A stretch of 64,000 nt of DNA from Saccharopolyspora flava (GTDB taxonomy: Bacteria; Actinomycetota; Actinomycetes; Mycobacteriales; Pseudonocardiaceae). This document shows positions 1 to 12,000 of this stretch, piece after piece. A model generated the notes under the pieces. That model worked only from the letters and a program-made list of their open reading frames with translations, searched no databases and was not told the origin of the DNA. The stretch spans positions 682,001 through 746,000 of the forward strand of contig NZ_FOZX01000001.1 of the NCBI RefSeq assembly GCF_900116135.1, given 5' to 3'. Position 1 is the stretch's first letter; each line of letters begins with the position of its first letter. The position numbers were made by a program, and so were the translations under genes.

Positions 1-385
1 GCCGAGGCCGGTGCGCGGTCTCCGACACGCACAGCACGACACGCCCGACGCCCTCGGCCCGCGCCCGCTCCAGGACCGCCTCGACGAGCTCCCGGCCGAT
101 ACCCCGGCAGCCGGAGGACGGATCGACCGCCAGCATCCGGAACTCCATCTCCCCCGGGAGCGCGATCTCCGCGTAGGAGTCACCCGGACGGACCACGGTC
201 ACCGTGCCGACCGGACGGCCCTCGTCGAGGGCGACCAGGAGTTCGGCGTGGGCCGCTCGGTCGGCGGCATCGCGCAGCACCGACAGGTAGAAGTCCGGCG
301 CGTTGTCGGCGTTCGCGTAGGCCTTGGCCGAGATCTCCCCGATCGTCTCGTACTCCGCGGGCAGGGCGGCTCGAATCGTTGCCAT
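1..385 (-). CDS. GNAT family N-acetyltransferase (3' end outside window)
   Basis: The frame opens at an ATG (383-385, minus strand) and is still open at the window edge, so about 128 N-terminal residues are visible. They read as a GCN5-related acetyltransferase: a MATIRAALPAEYETIGEI start, a central beta strand carrying EGRPVGTVTVV, then EMEFRMLAVDPSSGCRGIGR. The last part matches the acetyl-CoA pyrophosphate-binding R/Q-x-x-G-x-G/A loop, followed by the usual helix (ELVEAVLERARAEG). These enzymes move an acetyl group from acetyl-CoA to an amine; the substrate cannot be told. It lies 34 bases upstream of the ligA 3' end on the same strand. The family call is firm, the role unknown. Confidence 0.85.
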   Translation of the reverse strand, partial: MATIRAALPAEYETIGEISAKAYANADNAPDFYLSVLRDAADRAAHAELLVALDEGRPVGTVTVVRPGDSYAEIALPGEMEFRMLAVDPSSGCRGIGRELVEAVLERARAEGVGRVVLCVSETAHRPR

Positions 386-419
386 GCACCGATCCTGCCA
401 CCCCGCACCAGCGGTTTTC

Positions 420-2600
<2,181 letters not shown>

Positions 2601-2634
2601 CTAGCGAGCGCCACCGACACGAGCACGCAGCGGC

Positions 2635-3303
2635 TCACTGCGCGTTGCGGTCCAGCTCGCGCACCAGCTCGCGCAGTTCGAGCAGCCCGATGGCACCGTC
2701 GGGTTCGGCCTCGGCGGTTTCGACCCGGCCCAGCCGGTCGGCGGCCAGGCGCTCGCCGAGCGCGGCGTCCAGCGGCAGGAACGTCAGAGCCCGCCGCGCG
2801 GCGTCGTCGAGCGCCCCGAAGCCCGGGTGGTAGACGGCGACGTCGACCAGCCCCTCGGCCTCGTCGACCTGCGCGGCCACCCGCACCTGCTCCAACGGGT
2901 ACTTCTCGCCCCGCAGATTGACCGTGACCTGCGTCGGGTCCGGCACGGCCGGGACCGAGTCGTGGTACTCCCACAACGTGTCGGCGGCGGGCGCGGCCGC
3001 CATCCACGCATCGGTGTAGGGCCGCAGATCGGGGTCGGCCTGGCTGCTGATGACCAGCGCGAACGCGGCCTTCTCGCCGTGCTCGATGCTGAAGGTCAGG
3101 TCCGGGTGGACCCCGGCGACCGCGTCGGCCACGAGGTTCTCGATGCGCTGCGGCTCGCCGTCGCCGAGCGCCGAGGCGATCTCGGGCAGGTTCTCGTCCC
3201 ACCACGCCCAGAACGTCGCCGCCCGCTCCGCCGCCTCGGCGGCCGGGTCGGCCTGGACCGGAGCGGGGGTGTCGGCATCGCGGCGGCGCAGGAACCTGAA
3301 CAT
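2635..3303 (-). CDS. conserved hypothetical protein, 222 aa
   Basis: I do not recognise a named family. The product is soluble and acidic, with a short basic start (MFRFLRRRD) and no signal peptide or membrane segment. It has a Trp-rich helix (FWAWWDENLPEIASAL) near residue 30, a predicted beta-rich middle (LTFSIEHGEKAAFALVISS), and a leucine-rich C-terminal helix (LLELRELVRELDRN). The ATG has no clear Shine-Dalgarno site, but reading-frame GC bias is strong across the whole length. It ends 43 bases before the ligA start on the same strand and could be co-transcribed with it. Function unknown. Confidence 0.7.
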   Translation of the reverse strand: MFRFLRRRDADTPAPVQADPAAEAAERAATFWAWWDENLPEIASALGDGEPQRIENLVADAVAGVHPDLTFSIEHGEKAAFALVISSQADPDLRPYTDAWMAAAPAADTLWEYHDSVPAVPDPTQVTVNLRGEKYPLEQVRVAAQVDEAEGLVDVAVYHPGFGALDDAARRALTFLPLDAALGERLAADRLGRVETAEAEPDGAIGLLELRELVRELDRNAQ

Positions 3304-3353
3304 GGGAACTATTGTGCCGTTCGGCCGCGCTCAGCGTGGCGGGACGAGCGAAC

Positions 3354-4325
3354 TCACGCCAGCTCGTCGCGCACCAGGGCGGTGACGGCACCGTGCTCGA
3401 CGCCGCGCACCGACGTCACGCCGGTGAGCACACCCGACAGGGCGTGGCGGGAATCCTCGTGCATGATCTGCCGGATGACCTGCATCGCGTGCAGCCGGTT
3501 GCGGCTGACCAGCGCGGGCCGCTCCCAGATCCCGCTCCACACCAGCTCGCGCAGGGTCTGGTCGACTTCCGCGCACGGCGGCCGGGACCCGGCGAGGATG
3601 TGCTGCACGACCGGGAGGTCGAGGCAGTCGGCGGTGGTGGCGACGTAGCGCGCCAACGACCGCAGCACCCGCCGCTGCTCCTGCTCACCGGCGGCTCGCA
3701 GCGCGGTCAGCATCTCCGCCGGATACCCCTCGACGTCGCCGAGCGGCAGCGACACCAGGTCGTCGGGCCAGGGGGCGACCGGGTAGGTCCAGAACTGCCC
3801 GGCCAGCCACTCCTCGCTGGGGACCTCGCCGGTGATCCGGCCGGCCAGCGCCAGCATCAGCTGCACCGGGGAACCTTCCGACCACGGCAGGTGCTCGCGG
3901 TGCGCCTCCAGCCCGTCGGGTTCGGCGCCTTCCCGGTATTCGGGGAGCACGGCTTCGAAGGACGTCTGCACGACGCCGTCGACGGCGTGCACGAACCGCG
4001 TGCGCACGTCCTCGTCCCAGTAGCAGGAGACCGCCTCGGGACGCGCGACCCGCCGCAGCACCTCGGGCCGGACGCCCTGCCCTCCGCTGTCCTCGACCAC
4101 CAGGGTCCACTCACCGACCGGCCGCAGCGCGATCATCGGGTGTTTCTCCTGGTAGGCGAAGGCCTCTTCGCAGAACTCGTCGATGTCCAATGACCGGCCG
4201 TACGAGGTGACCGCACCGAACGACGCGGCCACCCGGCCCAGGTCGCTGTCGCGAACCAGGGTCAGGCACGCCGCGTCCTGGATCGTGCTCCGCCCGATCC
4301 ACGCGACGCGGTCGAGCTCGCTGAC
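3354..4325 (-). CDS. hypothetical protein, DUF6461-like
   Basis: A 323-residue protein taken from the GTG that gives VSELDRVAWIGRS; an ATG 33 codons upstream is open too, but that stretch is Cys/Arg-rich and unlike the rest. Residues 14-60 (DAACLTLVRDSDLGRVAASFG) resemble the start of DUF6461-type actinobacterial proteins, where a CLT.VR.L..EEVLRRLG pattern is common; this is from memory and tentative. The rest is soluble, with a tryptophan-rich middle (FWTYPVAPWPDD) and a helical C-terminus. A GGGAACCTT repeat core (3869-3877) is embedded in the frame. Function unknown. Confidence 0.6.
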   Translation of the reverse strand, partial: VSELDRVAWIGRSTIQDAACLTLVRDSDLGRVAASFGAVTSYGRSLDIDEFCEEAFAYQEKHPMIALRPVGEWTLVVEDSGGQGVRPEVLRRVARPEAVSCYWDEDVRTRFVHAVDGVVQTSFEAVLPEYREGAEPDGLEAHREHLPWSEGSPVQLMLALAGRITGEVPSEEWLAGQFWTYPVAPWPDDLVSLPLGDVEGYPAEMLTALRAAGEQEQRRVLRSLARYVATTADCLDLPVVQHILAGSRPPCAEVDQTLRELVWSGIWERPALVSRNRLHAMQVIRQIMHEDSRHALSGVLTGVTSVRGVEHGAVTALVRDELA

Positions 4326-4516
4326 GCAATGACTCCCCACAGGGCTCTTCCTACCAGCGCAAAGGTCAGACCACGGGCATTTCCGCAAAACATTCGGACA
4401 ACGAGCCCACATCAAACGCCCCAAACGGACGCGCCCGCACCTCTATCCACAGTGGACTCCAGCCTGCCGGGAACCGCTGCTCGCGCACCGATTCCGCACC
4501 GGCACCGAGGGTGAGA

Positions 4517-5578
4517 TCAGGACTCGGCTTCGTCGGCGAAGAGCTTGGCGAGGTCGTTGGTCAGGGAGATCGCGCGGCGGGCCCATGCCGGGGACGCCCC
4601 GGCGAGACCACAGGTGGGGGTGGGGACGGCGCGTTCGGCGAGGGTCTTCTTGCCGAAGCCGAGGCGCGTCGCGAGGTCGAAGGCCGGTTGCGCGATGTCG
4701 CGCAGCTCCGCCTGTCCCGCCGGGTCGACGCTGGGGACGAGGCCGAGGAACAGCGTCGTGCCCTCCTCCCACGCCTCCCCGAGCTCGTCGGCGAACGCGC
4801 CGGTGACCTCGCCCAGCCCGGAGGCGTCCAGCGAGATCGCCCCGGCCCCGGCACGGCGCAGCAGCTCCACCGGCGGGCGCTTCGCGCAGCAGTGCACGAC
4901 CACGGGTTCCCCGGTCGCCGACCCGATCTCGTCGATCATCTCGCCGAGCAGCCGCTGCACGTCCGGCTCCGGCACGGCGGCGACGTTGCCGTAGCCCGAC
5001 GGGGTGGGCAGCGACCCCTTCAGCACGGCGGGCAGCGACGGCTCGTCCAGCTGCACCAGCACGCGCGAACCGCTGCGCGCGGCGACCTGCCGGACGTGCC
5101 CGAGAAGACCTTCGGTCAGGGACTCGGTGAAGTCGCGCAGCGCCCCGTGATCGGTGAGCACCCGGTGCCCGCGCGCCAGCTCGACGCCGGCGGCCAGCGT
5201 CCACGGCCCGGCCGCCTGCACCTTCACGACCTTCGGGGAACCGGCCTCGGTGACGGCCTGCTCCAGCGCGTCGAGATCCCAGCGCAGCAGGTCCACGGCT
5301 CGCCGGTGATCCATCCCGGGCGAGCCCGCCACCCGATACCCCGACGGCACGACCTCGACCGCCAGGTCCACCAGCAGCCCCGCGGTCCGCCCGAGGATGT
5401 CGGCCCCGACACCGCGCGCGGGCAGCTCGGGCACCGGCATCAGCTCCGGCAGTTCCCCGACCACCGTGCGCGCCGCCTCCACCGGATCGGTCCCGGGCAG
5501 CGACCCGACAGCGGTGGCCACACCCGGACCCCAAGCAGCATCAGTCACAACCCCATTATCGACCGCCACCCCCACCAC
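4517..5578 (-). CDS. cobalamin-independent methionine synthase (MetE) C-terminal-like protein
   Basis: A 353-residue protein with the TIM-barrel fold of the MetE catalytic half but no N-terminal half. It opens with a GATAVGSLPGTDP-like strand (here GVATAVGSLPGTDP), carries VLVQLDEPSLPAVL at the barrel centre, HCCAKRP (the HxC zinc-ligand region) and TPTCGLAG (the last zinc Cys) near the end. Full MetE is about 750 residues, so this short form may transfer a methyl group from another donor or act on another thiol. M. tuberculosis has the same short protein (Rv3015c) beside ligA. The first codons may be too early: a GTG at residue 11 (VTDAAWGPG) is equally plausible. Confidence 0.8.
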   Translation of the reverse strand: MVGVAVDNGVVTDAAWGPGVATAVGSLPGTDPVEAARTVVGELPELMPVPELPARGVGADILGRTAGLLVDLAVEVVPSGYRVAGSPGMDHRRAVDLLRWDLDALEQAVTEAGSPKVVKVQAAGPWTLAAGVELARGHRVLTDHGALRDFTESLTEGLLGHVRQVAARSGSRVLVQLDEPSLPAVLKGSLPTPSGYGNVAAVPEPDVQRLLGEMIDEIGSATGEPVVVHCCAKRPPVELLRRAGAGAISLDASGLGEVTGAFADELGEAWEEGTTLFLGLVPSVDPAGQAELRDIAQPAFDLATRLGFGKKTLAERAVPTPTCGLAGASPAWARRAISLTNDLAKLFADEAES

Positions 5579-5609
5579 TCGAGGCCGGGTGAGGGCCGCG
5601 CCAGGTGGA

Positions 5610-5704
5610 GCATGGGAACCTTTCGCTCACTCCGCACCGGAGCCGGGAACCTCCGAAGCAGTGAAGGGCCGCATCCGACCAGGAGCGTGACAGGAAGGTT
5701 CCCA
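5610..5704. repeat. inverted pair of GGGAACCTT repeats
   Basis: GCATGGGAACCTTTCGCTCA begins at 5609 and the opposite-strand form TGACAGGAAGGTTCCCA lies at 5688-5704. The pair sits between the MetE-like gene start and the stop of the SDR gene, so it is downstream of the SDR on the minus strand. The arms pair over the GTGGGAACCTT part; the outer parts are two variants (TTCGCTCAC and CCTGTCAC) of the same repeat. Confidence 0.8.
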
Positions 5705-5736
5705 CGCCTGTTCACGGGTGTCGTCGTGATGAAGGA

Positions 5737-6549
5737 CTACTTCTTGTTGCTGGCTCCGCCGTCGACGGGCAGGGCGACGCCGGTGACGTAGCGGGCTTCG
5801 TCGGAGGCCAGCCACGCGACGGCGTTGGTGATGTCGACGGCTTCGAGGAGGTCGACCGGCAGCGCGTTGGACATCCCGTCGCCCAGGCCGAAGGCCTCGA
5901 TCCACTTGCCGGTGGCCTCGTTGGCGACCATCGGGGTGTTCACGGCGCTGGGGTGCACGGAGTTGACCCGGATCGAGTGGCTCGCGAGGTTGTTGGCGTA
6001 GCTGCGCATCAACCCCATGACCCCGTGCTTGGAGGCGGTGTAGGCGAGGCCGCCCCGGGTCGGGCCGCCGACGCCGTTGTTGCCGGCGGTGGAGCTGATG
6101 AGCACGATCGACCCGCCACGCCCGGCCTCGATCATGGTGGGCAGCGCGGCCTCGACGGTGTTGAAGACGCCGGTGAGGTTGATGTCGATGGTGTCCTGCC
6201 AGGTGTTCGCCGGTTCGTCGACGCTCATCGGCGAGATCCCGGCGTTGGCGATGACCACGTCCACACCGCCGAACTCGGCGACGCCGTCGTCGAAGGCCTT
6301 CTGCAGCGCGTCGGCGTCGCGGACGTCGGCGATCCTGGACACGATCTTCCCGCCGCGCTTCTCCACCTCGGACGCGGTTTCGGCGAGGTCGTCCGGAGTG
6401 CTCATCGAGTAGTGGACGGAGTCGATGTCGGCGCAGATGTCGACCGCGATGATCCGCGCGCCCTCCTCGGCGAGCCGGATGGCATGACTGCGACCTTGAC
6501 CGCGAGCGGCCCCGGTGATGAAAGCGACCTTCCCGGCGAACTTCGACAT
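5737..6549 (-). CDS. mycofactocin-type SDR family oxidoreductase
   Basis: A 270-residue Rossmann-fold alcohol dehydrogenase/ketoreductase. Cofactor glycines are in TGAARGQG (12-19), NAG is at 102-104, and the catalytic set is Ser152/153, Tyr170 and Lys174 (AYTASKHG). The insertion after the second beta strand ([19 protein letters not shown]) and the [11 protein letters not shown] start are the marks of the SDR subfamily known to hold NAD(H) tightly and recycle it through mycofactocin; this is family knowledge, as no mycofactocin genes are in view. It is 78 bases downstream of a fatty-acyl-CoA synthetase-like gene on the same strand, so the two may form an operon handling an alcohol or acyl substrate. 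Confidence 0.88.
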   Translation of the reverse strand: MSKFAGKVAFITGAARGQGRSHAIRLAEEGARIIAVDICADIDSVHYSMSTPDDLAETASEVEKRGGKIVSRIADVRDADALQKAFDDGVAEFGGVDVVIANAGISPMSVDEPANTWQDTIDINLTGVFNTVEAALPTMIEAGRGGSIVLISSTAGNNGVGGPTRGGLAYTASKHGVMGLMRSYANNLASHSIRVNSVHPSAVNTPMVANEATGKWIEAFGLGDGMSNALPVDLLEAVDITNAVAWLASDEARYVTGVALPVDGGASNKK

Positions 6550-6627
6550 GACAGCCTCCCCGCCTTGTTGATCTTGGCGCGCGGAAGCTACCAGCCCGTT
6601 CGACGAGGCGTCCCCGGTTCGGCGAAC

Positions 6628-8169
6628 TCAGGCCAGTTCGTCGCGAAGGACCCGCTTGAGGAGTTTGCCGGAGCTGTTGCGCGGCAGATCGTCGACGAAG
6701 CGGATCTGCTTGGGCACCTTGAACCCGGCGAGCCGCTCCCGCGCGTGGTCGAGGAGCTGCTGCTCGCTCACCTCGTCCTTGACCACCACGACGGCCGCGA
6801 TCCGCTCGATCCACTTCGGATCCGGCACCGCGATCACCGCGACCTCCGCGACCGACGGATGCGTGTAGAGGGCGTCCTCCACCTCGCGGGAGGCGACCAG
6901 CACGCCACCGGTGTTGATGACGTCCTTGATCCGGTCGACGACGAAGCAGTACCCGGCTTCGTCCCGTCGCACCAGGTCACCGGAGTGGAACCAGCCGCCG
7001 CGGAAGACCTCCTCGGTCTCCTCCGGCTTGTCCCAGTACCCCGTGCACAGCTGCGGCGAGCGGTAGACGATCTCGCCGAGCTCCCCCGGCGCGACCTCCT
7101 CGCCCTGGTCGTCGACGACCTTGGCCTCCACGAACAGCACCGGCCGACCGGCCGAATCCGGCCGCTCGTCGTGCTCCTCCGGGCGCAGCACCGTCGCCAG
7201 CGGCGCGATCTCGGACTGCCCGAAGCAGTTGTAGAAGCCCAGTTCCGGCAGCTGCTCGCGGAGCCGCTGCAGCACGGGACCGGGCATGATCGACGCCCCG
7301 TAGTAGGCCTTGCGCAGCGACTTCAGGTCGCGGGTCGCGAAATCCGCGTGGTTGGCCAGCGCCACCCACACCGTCGGCGCCGCGAAGAACGACGTCACCT
7401 GCTCGCTCTCGACGCGACGCAGGATGTCGGCCGGATCGGGTACCTCGACGAGGAGGTTGCGCGCTCCGATCATCAGGTGCGGCAGCAGGAACACGTGCAT
7501 CTGCGCCGAGTGGTACAGCGGCATCACGTGCAGCGGCAGGTCGTTCTCGCCGAAGTCCAAGGCGTGCAGGCAGGAGACGTACTCGTGCAGCAGCGCCCGG
7601 TGCGTCATCATCGCGCCCTTCGGCAGCGACGTCGTGCCCGAGGTGTAGAGCAGCTGCACCAGATCGTCGTCGGCGACCTCGACGTCGATGACAGGAAGGT
7701 TCCCTTCAACGCTGCGCGACAGCAAGGATCCCTTCGCGTCGCGCAGCGGGATGACCTGCTGAAGGGAACTTTCCGCCCGCACCTCGTCCACGTTGCCGGC
7801 CAACGCAGGGTCGACCAGTGCGAGGGAACTTCCCGACTGGGAGAGGAGATAGGAAAGTTCCCCTCCGGTCAGGTTGTAGTTGATCGGCACGTGCACCAAA
7901 CCCGCCCTGGCGCAGGCCAGGAAACCGATCAGGTAGGCGTCGGAGTTCTTGCCGTAGGCCGCGACCCGATCACCCTTGACCGCCCCGGCCTCCAGCAGGA
8001 CCCCGGCGGCCCGGCTCACCGCGGCGTCGAGCTCGGCGTAGGTCCACACCCGCTCGTGCCCACCGGAATCGACGAACCGCAGCGCCTCCCGATCACCGAC
8101 GCGCGCAGCACTCCGCCGCACTACGTCCGCGACCGCGCTCCCCCGAAGCTCCACCATCAGCCCTCCCAC
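6628..8169 (-). CDS. acyl-CoA synthetase (FadD-like AMP-binding ligase)
   Basis: A 513-residue adenylate-forming enzyme that activates a carboxylic acid to acyl-AMP and then acyl-CoA. The P-loop is LLYTSGTTSLPKG (about 173-185), the A8 hinge region is GWFHSGDLVRRDEAGYC with DRIKDVINTGG, and the A10 lysine is in NSSGKLLKR near residue 502. Length is standard. An alternative ATG four codons in (MVELRG) would also work. Residues 100-160 are unusual: five short stretches (GGELS, GSSLA, ESSLQ, KGSLL, EGNLP) are encoded by GGGAACCTT-type repeat cores, and this segment is a variable part of the family. Substrate unknown; the SDR gene follows on the same strand. Confidence 0.92.
   Translation of the reverse strand: MGGLMVELRGSAVADVVRRSAARVGDREALRFVDSGGHERVWTYAELDAAVSRAAGVLLEAGAVKGDRVAAYGKNSDAYLIGFLACARAGLVHVPINYNLTGGELSYLLSQSGSSLALVDPALAGNVDEVRAESSLQQVIPLRDAKGSLLSRSVEGNLPVIDVEVADDDLVQLLYTSGTTSLPKGAMMTHRALLHEYVSCLHALDFGENDLPLHVMPLYHSAQMHVFLLPHLMIGARNLLVEVPDPADILRRVESEQVTSFFAAPTVWVALANHADFATRDLKSLRKAYYGASIMPGPVLQRLREQLPELGFYNCFGQSEIAPLATVLRPEEHDERPDSAGRPVLFVEAKVVDDQGEEVAPGELGEIVYRSPQLCTGYWDKPEETEEVFRGGWFHSGDLVRRDEAGYCFVVDRIKDVINTGGVLVASREVEDALYTHPSVAEVAVIAVPDPKWIERIAAVVVVKDEVSEQQLLDHARERLAGFKVPKQIRFVDDLPRNSSGKLLKRVLRDELA
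7689..7865. repeat. cluster of GGGAACCTT-like cores inside the fadD-like gene
   Basis: One full copy (TGACAGGAAGGTTCCCTTC, 7689-7707) and four degenerate ones (around 7721-7738, 7761-7775, 7822-7834, 7850-7865) lie within 177 bases of coding sequence. On the gene's strand they read as AAGGGATCCTT, GGAAAGTTCCCTT, GGAAGTTCCCT and GGGGAACTTTCC. All keep the reading frame. Spacing is irregular, 30-60 bases. They match the intergenic repeat found elsewhere in the window. Confidence 0.7.
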
Positions 8170-8273
8170 GCCATCGTGTGAGGCCAGACACTAACCCGAC
8201 AAACCGGAGAAGACTAGATCGGACAGATCAATTGAGGTCAGACACTCCATCCCGGCACCCCGGGGGCAACGGC

Positions 8274-8687
8274 TCAGTTCCCACTATCTTTGAAGTTGAT
8301 CCTCAACCAGACACCCGAACTCGACCTAAATGTCGCGAATTCACCCTCGACGGCGATCTCAACAAATGGATTGCACTCCTCCAGGTATACAACCCATTTC
8401 AACTCCCCATCTCCGTCAAGCTGACCGCAAAACCCCTCCGAACCAAACGATCCATCACCACAGCACAGAAATCCCGCGTCGATCGGCACTTTTCGGGTGA
8501 TATCGAAACTTGTCGTCTCCTCAGGTTCAGCGCGGAGAAATTCTTCCAGGTCAAACCCCCCTAGGACCTCGAACCCACTCTCCATCGTGGAGTCCACTCG
8601 CACGTCAAAGGACTCACCCGTCGACCGGTAAAGACCATCCCGAATAGGGAGCTGGCCAGATCGCCACAGACTCGAAATCATGCTCAC
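8274..8687 (-). CDS. putative immunity protein for the RHS toxin
   Basis: A 137-residue acidic protein with no recognised family. It begins with GTG whose last bases form the TGA stop of the RHS gene (GTGA, 4-base overlap), so translation is probably coupled; an ATG two codons later (8681) also has a purine-rich sequence in front. The reading frame and its codon use are markedly lower in GC than neighbouring genes, as is the end of the RHS gene, which is typical of exchanged toxin-immunity cassettes. It has no signal peptide or membrane segment and contains a Cys pair (FLCCGDG). The immunity role is inferred only from position, size, charge and composition. Confidence 0.6.
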   Translation of the reverse strand: MSMISSLWRSGQLPIRDGLYRSTGESFDVRVDSTMESGFEVLGGFDLEEFLRAEPEETTSFDITRKVPIDAGFLCCGDGSFGSEGFCGQLDGDGELKWVVYLEECNPFVEIAVEGEFATFRSSSGVWLRINFKDSGN

Positions 8688-9064
8688 TTCTTACACTTTA
8701 CGGTAGGAGACTCTCTTAGGCCAGTTTCAGGAACCGGGCCACCTTCTCGGATATTTCGCCTATCGTTGAATCGCTGACGGAACTTATCACCCCATGTCTT
8801 TCCTGTACCTGAATCTGGATGGGGAGCACTCGGGTCGACGCGCACGATCGGGACGCTCTCCAGACCTGCCTCCCTTGCCGCATTCAAGCGCCTATTGTCG
8901 TATGAGACAAGCTGGCCATCAACTTCCATCACATGCAACGGCCCTGACCGGTTCCAGTCCCAGGCTCCAGACCGCATCAAATCAGCATAGTTGTTCTCTG
9001 AAATAGTCCGCTGAGAGAAGTTCAACGAGTTTGGATCGACACGCTCGACTCCACCCTCCTGAGA
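8684..9064 (-). other. RHS C-terminal toxin tip, ParB/sulfiredoxin-like
   Basis: The last 126 residues follow the conserved RHS boundary (FVGNPFIHADPLGL). They contain VDPNSLNFSQRTIS, then a helix, GPLHVMEVDGQLVSYDNRR, LNAAREAG and SVPIVRVD. This order (substrate-loop, beta strand, S-x-D-N-R-R, helix, strand) resembles the ParB-like nuclease fold found as tips of other polymorphic toxins. Base composition drops here and in the following immunity gene. Nuclease activity is an inference from fold resemblance; no catalytic residues can be assigned with certainty. Confidence 0.55.
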
Positions 9065-12000
9065 CAGACCAAGCGGGTCAGCGTGAATGAATGGATTACC
9101 AACAAAGCTGAATGGCTGTGGCCCAGCAACCAGCCCGATCGGGTCGGAACTCGCATACCGAGAAGTCGTCGGGTCGTAGTGTCGGTGGAAGTTGTAGTTG
9201 TACCCGGTCTCCGGGTCGGCGTACTGACCCGGGAACCGCAGGGGTGTGTACGCCCCGGTGCGGCTTTGGTCCGTGGTGACGCCCCAGAGGGTGGTGCGGT
9301 GGAACCAGGCGATGCCGCCTTGGTCGTTGATCAGTTCAGTCGGGGTGCCGACGAGGTCGGTGACGATGGAGTAGAACTGCTCGTCGACCCACTGCTGGGG
9401 TGCGTTGCGGAGTTGGGAGCGTTCGGCCTGGATGAGCGGGCGGAAGGTTCCCGGCTCGTAGTCCCAGACCGTGACGCGGCGGTCGCCGAGCTGCGGCCCG
9501 TTGAGCACGCCGTCGGTGTGGGCCTGCTCGGCCAGGGCCGTTCCGTCCCAGGTGAACTCGATCTGCTCGGCCACGCCGTTCCCGTCGGGGGTGAGGCGTT
9601 GCTTGGCGACGCGGCGGCCGAGCGGGTCGTAGCGGTAGCGCCAGCGGGTGCCGTCCGGGGTGAGCACTTCGACCAGGCGGTCTTCGGAGTCCCAGTAGTA
9701 GCGCCAGGTCTCGGGCTTGCGGGACAGGCGCTTGCGCTGGCGGAGCACGACGCGGCCTTGGGCGTCGTGCTCGTAGCGGACGTTGCCGGCTCGCCGGATG
9801 AGCGTGCCGCTGTACTCGCGGTCCCCGATCTCCTCGGGTTCGGGAGACGGCCACGAGGCGTGGGCGAGGTTTCCGGCCACGTCGTAGGCGTAGCGCTCGG
9901 TCCAGCCGGTGCCGGTGACCGCGGTGACGCGGCCGGCTCGGTCGAGTTCGAAGGTGCGGGGTCCGGTGAGCTTGTCGTCGAGCCCGGTCAGGTTGCCGTC
10001 GGCGCGGTAGGTGTAGCCGCGCTGCTGGAGCTGCCGCCCGGCCGCACCGGTGATCGTCTGCGACAGCAGCTGGTGGTTGGCGTCCCAAGCCTGGGCGAGG
10101 ACCGCCTGCGGGCCGAGTTGGCGCTGCACTTCGTTGCCCGCGTTGTCGTAGCCGAACCGCAGCGTGCGACCGACGGTGTGCAGCGCGGTGGGACGGCTGT
10201 TCCCGTCGTACTCCCACGCGCTCTCCGCGCCGGACGGCGTGCGGCGGCGAACCCGCCGGCCGAGCGCGTCGTAGGCGGAGGCGACGGTGCGGCCGTTGAT
10301 GGTTTCGGCGAGCACCCGCCCTGCCGGGTCGCGGTGGAAGGTGACCTGCGTGTCACCGTCCATCGCTTCGGTGAGCCGCCCGAGCGGGTCGAACGTGAAG
10401 GTCGCGATGGTGTCACCGCTGCGGCGTTCGATGACGTTGCCGAGGGCGTCGCGGGCGAAGAAGGTCACTTCTCCCGCACCGTTGGTGCGCGTGATCAGCT
10501 GCCCGGCGGCGTCGTGCCGGTAGGAGATGGCGCGACCGTTGAAGTCGGTTTCGCGCACGAGGTTGCCGACCGGGTCGTAGTCGTAGCGCCACACGGCACC
10601 GAGCTCGTTGGTGACGCTGACCAGGCGGAGTTCGGTGTCGTAGCCGAACTCCAGGCGCGTGCCGTCGGGCCGGGTCTCGGCCGAGGGCAGGTCGAAGTGG
10701 GTGACGTCGGTGCGCGTTTCCTGCCCGAGAGCGTCGACGTGCGAACGAAGGTTCCCTTCGCCGTCGTAGATCCACCGCTCGGTGGCCCCGTCGGGAAGGG
10801 TCCGCCACGCGGGTTTGCCGTCGACGGTCCAGCCGAACCGGGTGACGCCACCGAGCGGGTCCGTCATCTCCGAGACCCGGCCGAACGCGTCGCGGGTGAA
10901 AAGCGTCCTCGCTCCGAGCGGGTCGGTCAGCGCGACGGGAAGTCCCGCCGCATCGGTCTCGACGTGCTGAACGTGTCCCATCGCGTCGGTGATGCGCGAA
11001 AGGTCCCTTGCTCGTCGTAGGCGTAGCCGGTGACGGCCCCGGTCGGGTCGATCGCCTTGGTGACGTTGCCGTGCTCGTCGTACTCGCGACGTGACACGGA
11101 ACCGTCCGGCGCGACGATCGTGATGGGAAGCCGCAGCGCGTTGTACTCGAACCGGGCCTGGGTGCCGTCGGGCCGGGTGACCGCGATGAGGTTTCCCTCG
11201 TCGTCGTGGTCGTAGCGGACGGTGCGGCCGAGCGGGTCGGTGCGGGAGAGCAGACGGTCGAATTCGTCCCACTCCGACAGCGTTTCTCCCCCGAGGGAGT
11301 CGATCTCGCGGATCGTCTGGCCGGCCTCGTTGAGGTGGTAGGTGGTGCTGGCGCCCTGGGAGTTGGTCCAGGTGGTGATCCGGTTCTCGACGTCGTAGGT
11401 CATGGTCCCGCTGAGGAATCCACCGGAGCCCTCACCTGCGATGACACGACCTTCGGCGTTGTAGCTGAAGCGGTACCACTTGTCGTTGCGGTCGGTCCAG
11501 CTCGTGATGCGCCCGTGGCTGTCGTAGTCGAACCGCAGCGGCAGCCCGGAGGCGTTGACGACCTCGGTGAGCCTGCGGCCCTCGTAGGCGTAGCGCATGA
11601 GGGGAACGTCGCTGCCGTTGTCGGCGCCGCGCAGGTGCAGGGCGGTGACCAGACCGTCCTCGGAATCGACGCGGATGCGATAACCACCGGAGTGCCGCAC
11701 CTCGACCGGTGTTCCGGTCTCGTCGTGGTCGAAGTCGATGCGGTCGCCGTTGCGGGCCACGATCGCGGTCAAGGGAGCGTTCGTGTCACCGGTGGTGAAG
11801 TGCAGCGTCCGGCCGGTGTCGAACTCGGTGATCGTGAAGTTCCCGTCCTCACCGCGGGTGAGCTGGTGAAGGGAACCGGCGAACCGCGCCGTGGCACCGA
11901 CGGCCGGTGTGGGAGCCACCAGCAGCTTGCCGTCCTCGGCCGCGAAGGACACACCTGAGCTGGTGAACTCCAGCCGCTGGTCCAGCGTCGACGTCCAGGA

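Noticed and set aside
10748..10756. GGGAACCTT core in the RHS gene as an inserted repeat
   Set aside because: Read as EGNLR in a YD repeat where G-N-L is the natural consensus, so here the match may be coding coincidence, unlike the fadD cluster. Kept only in the overall count.
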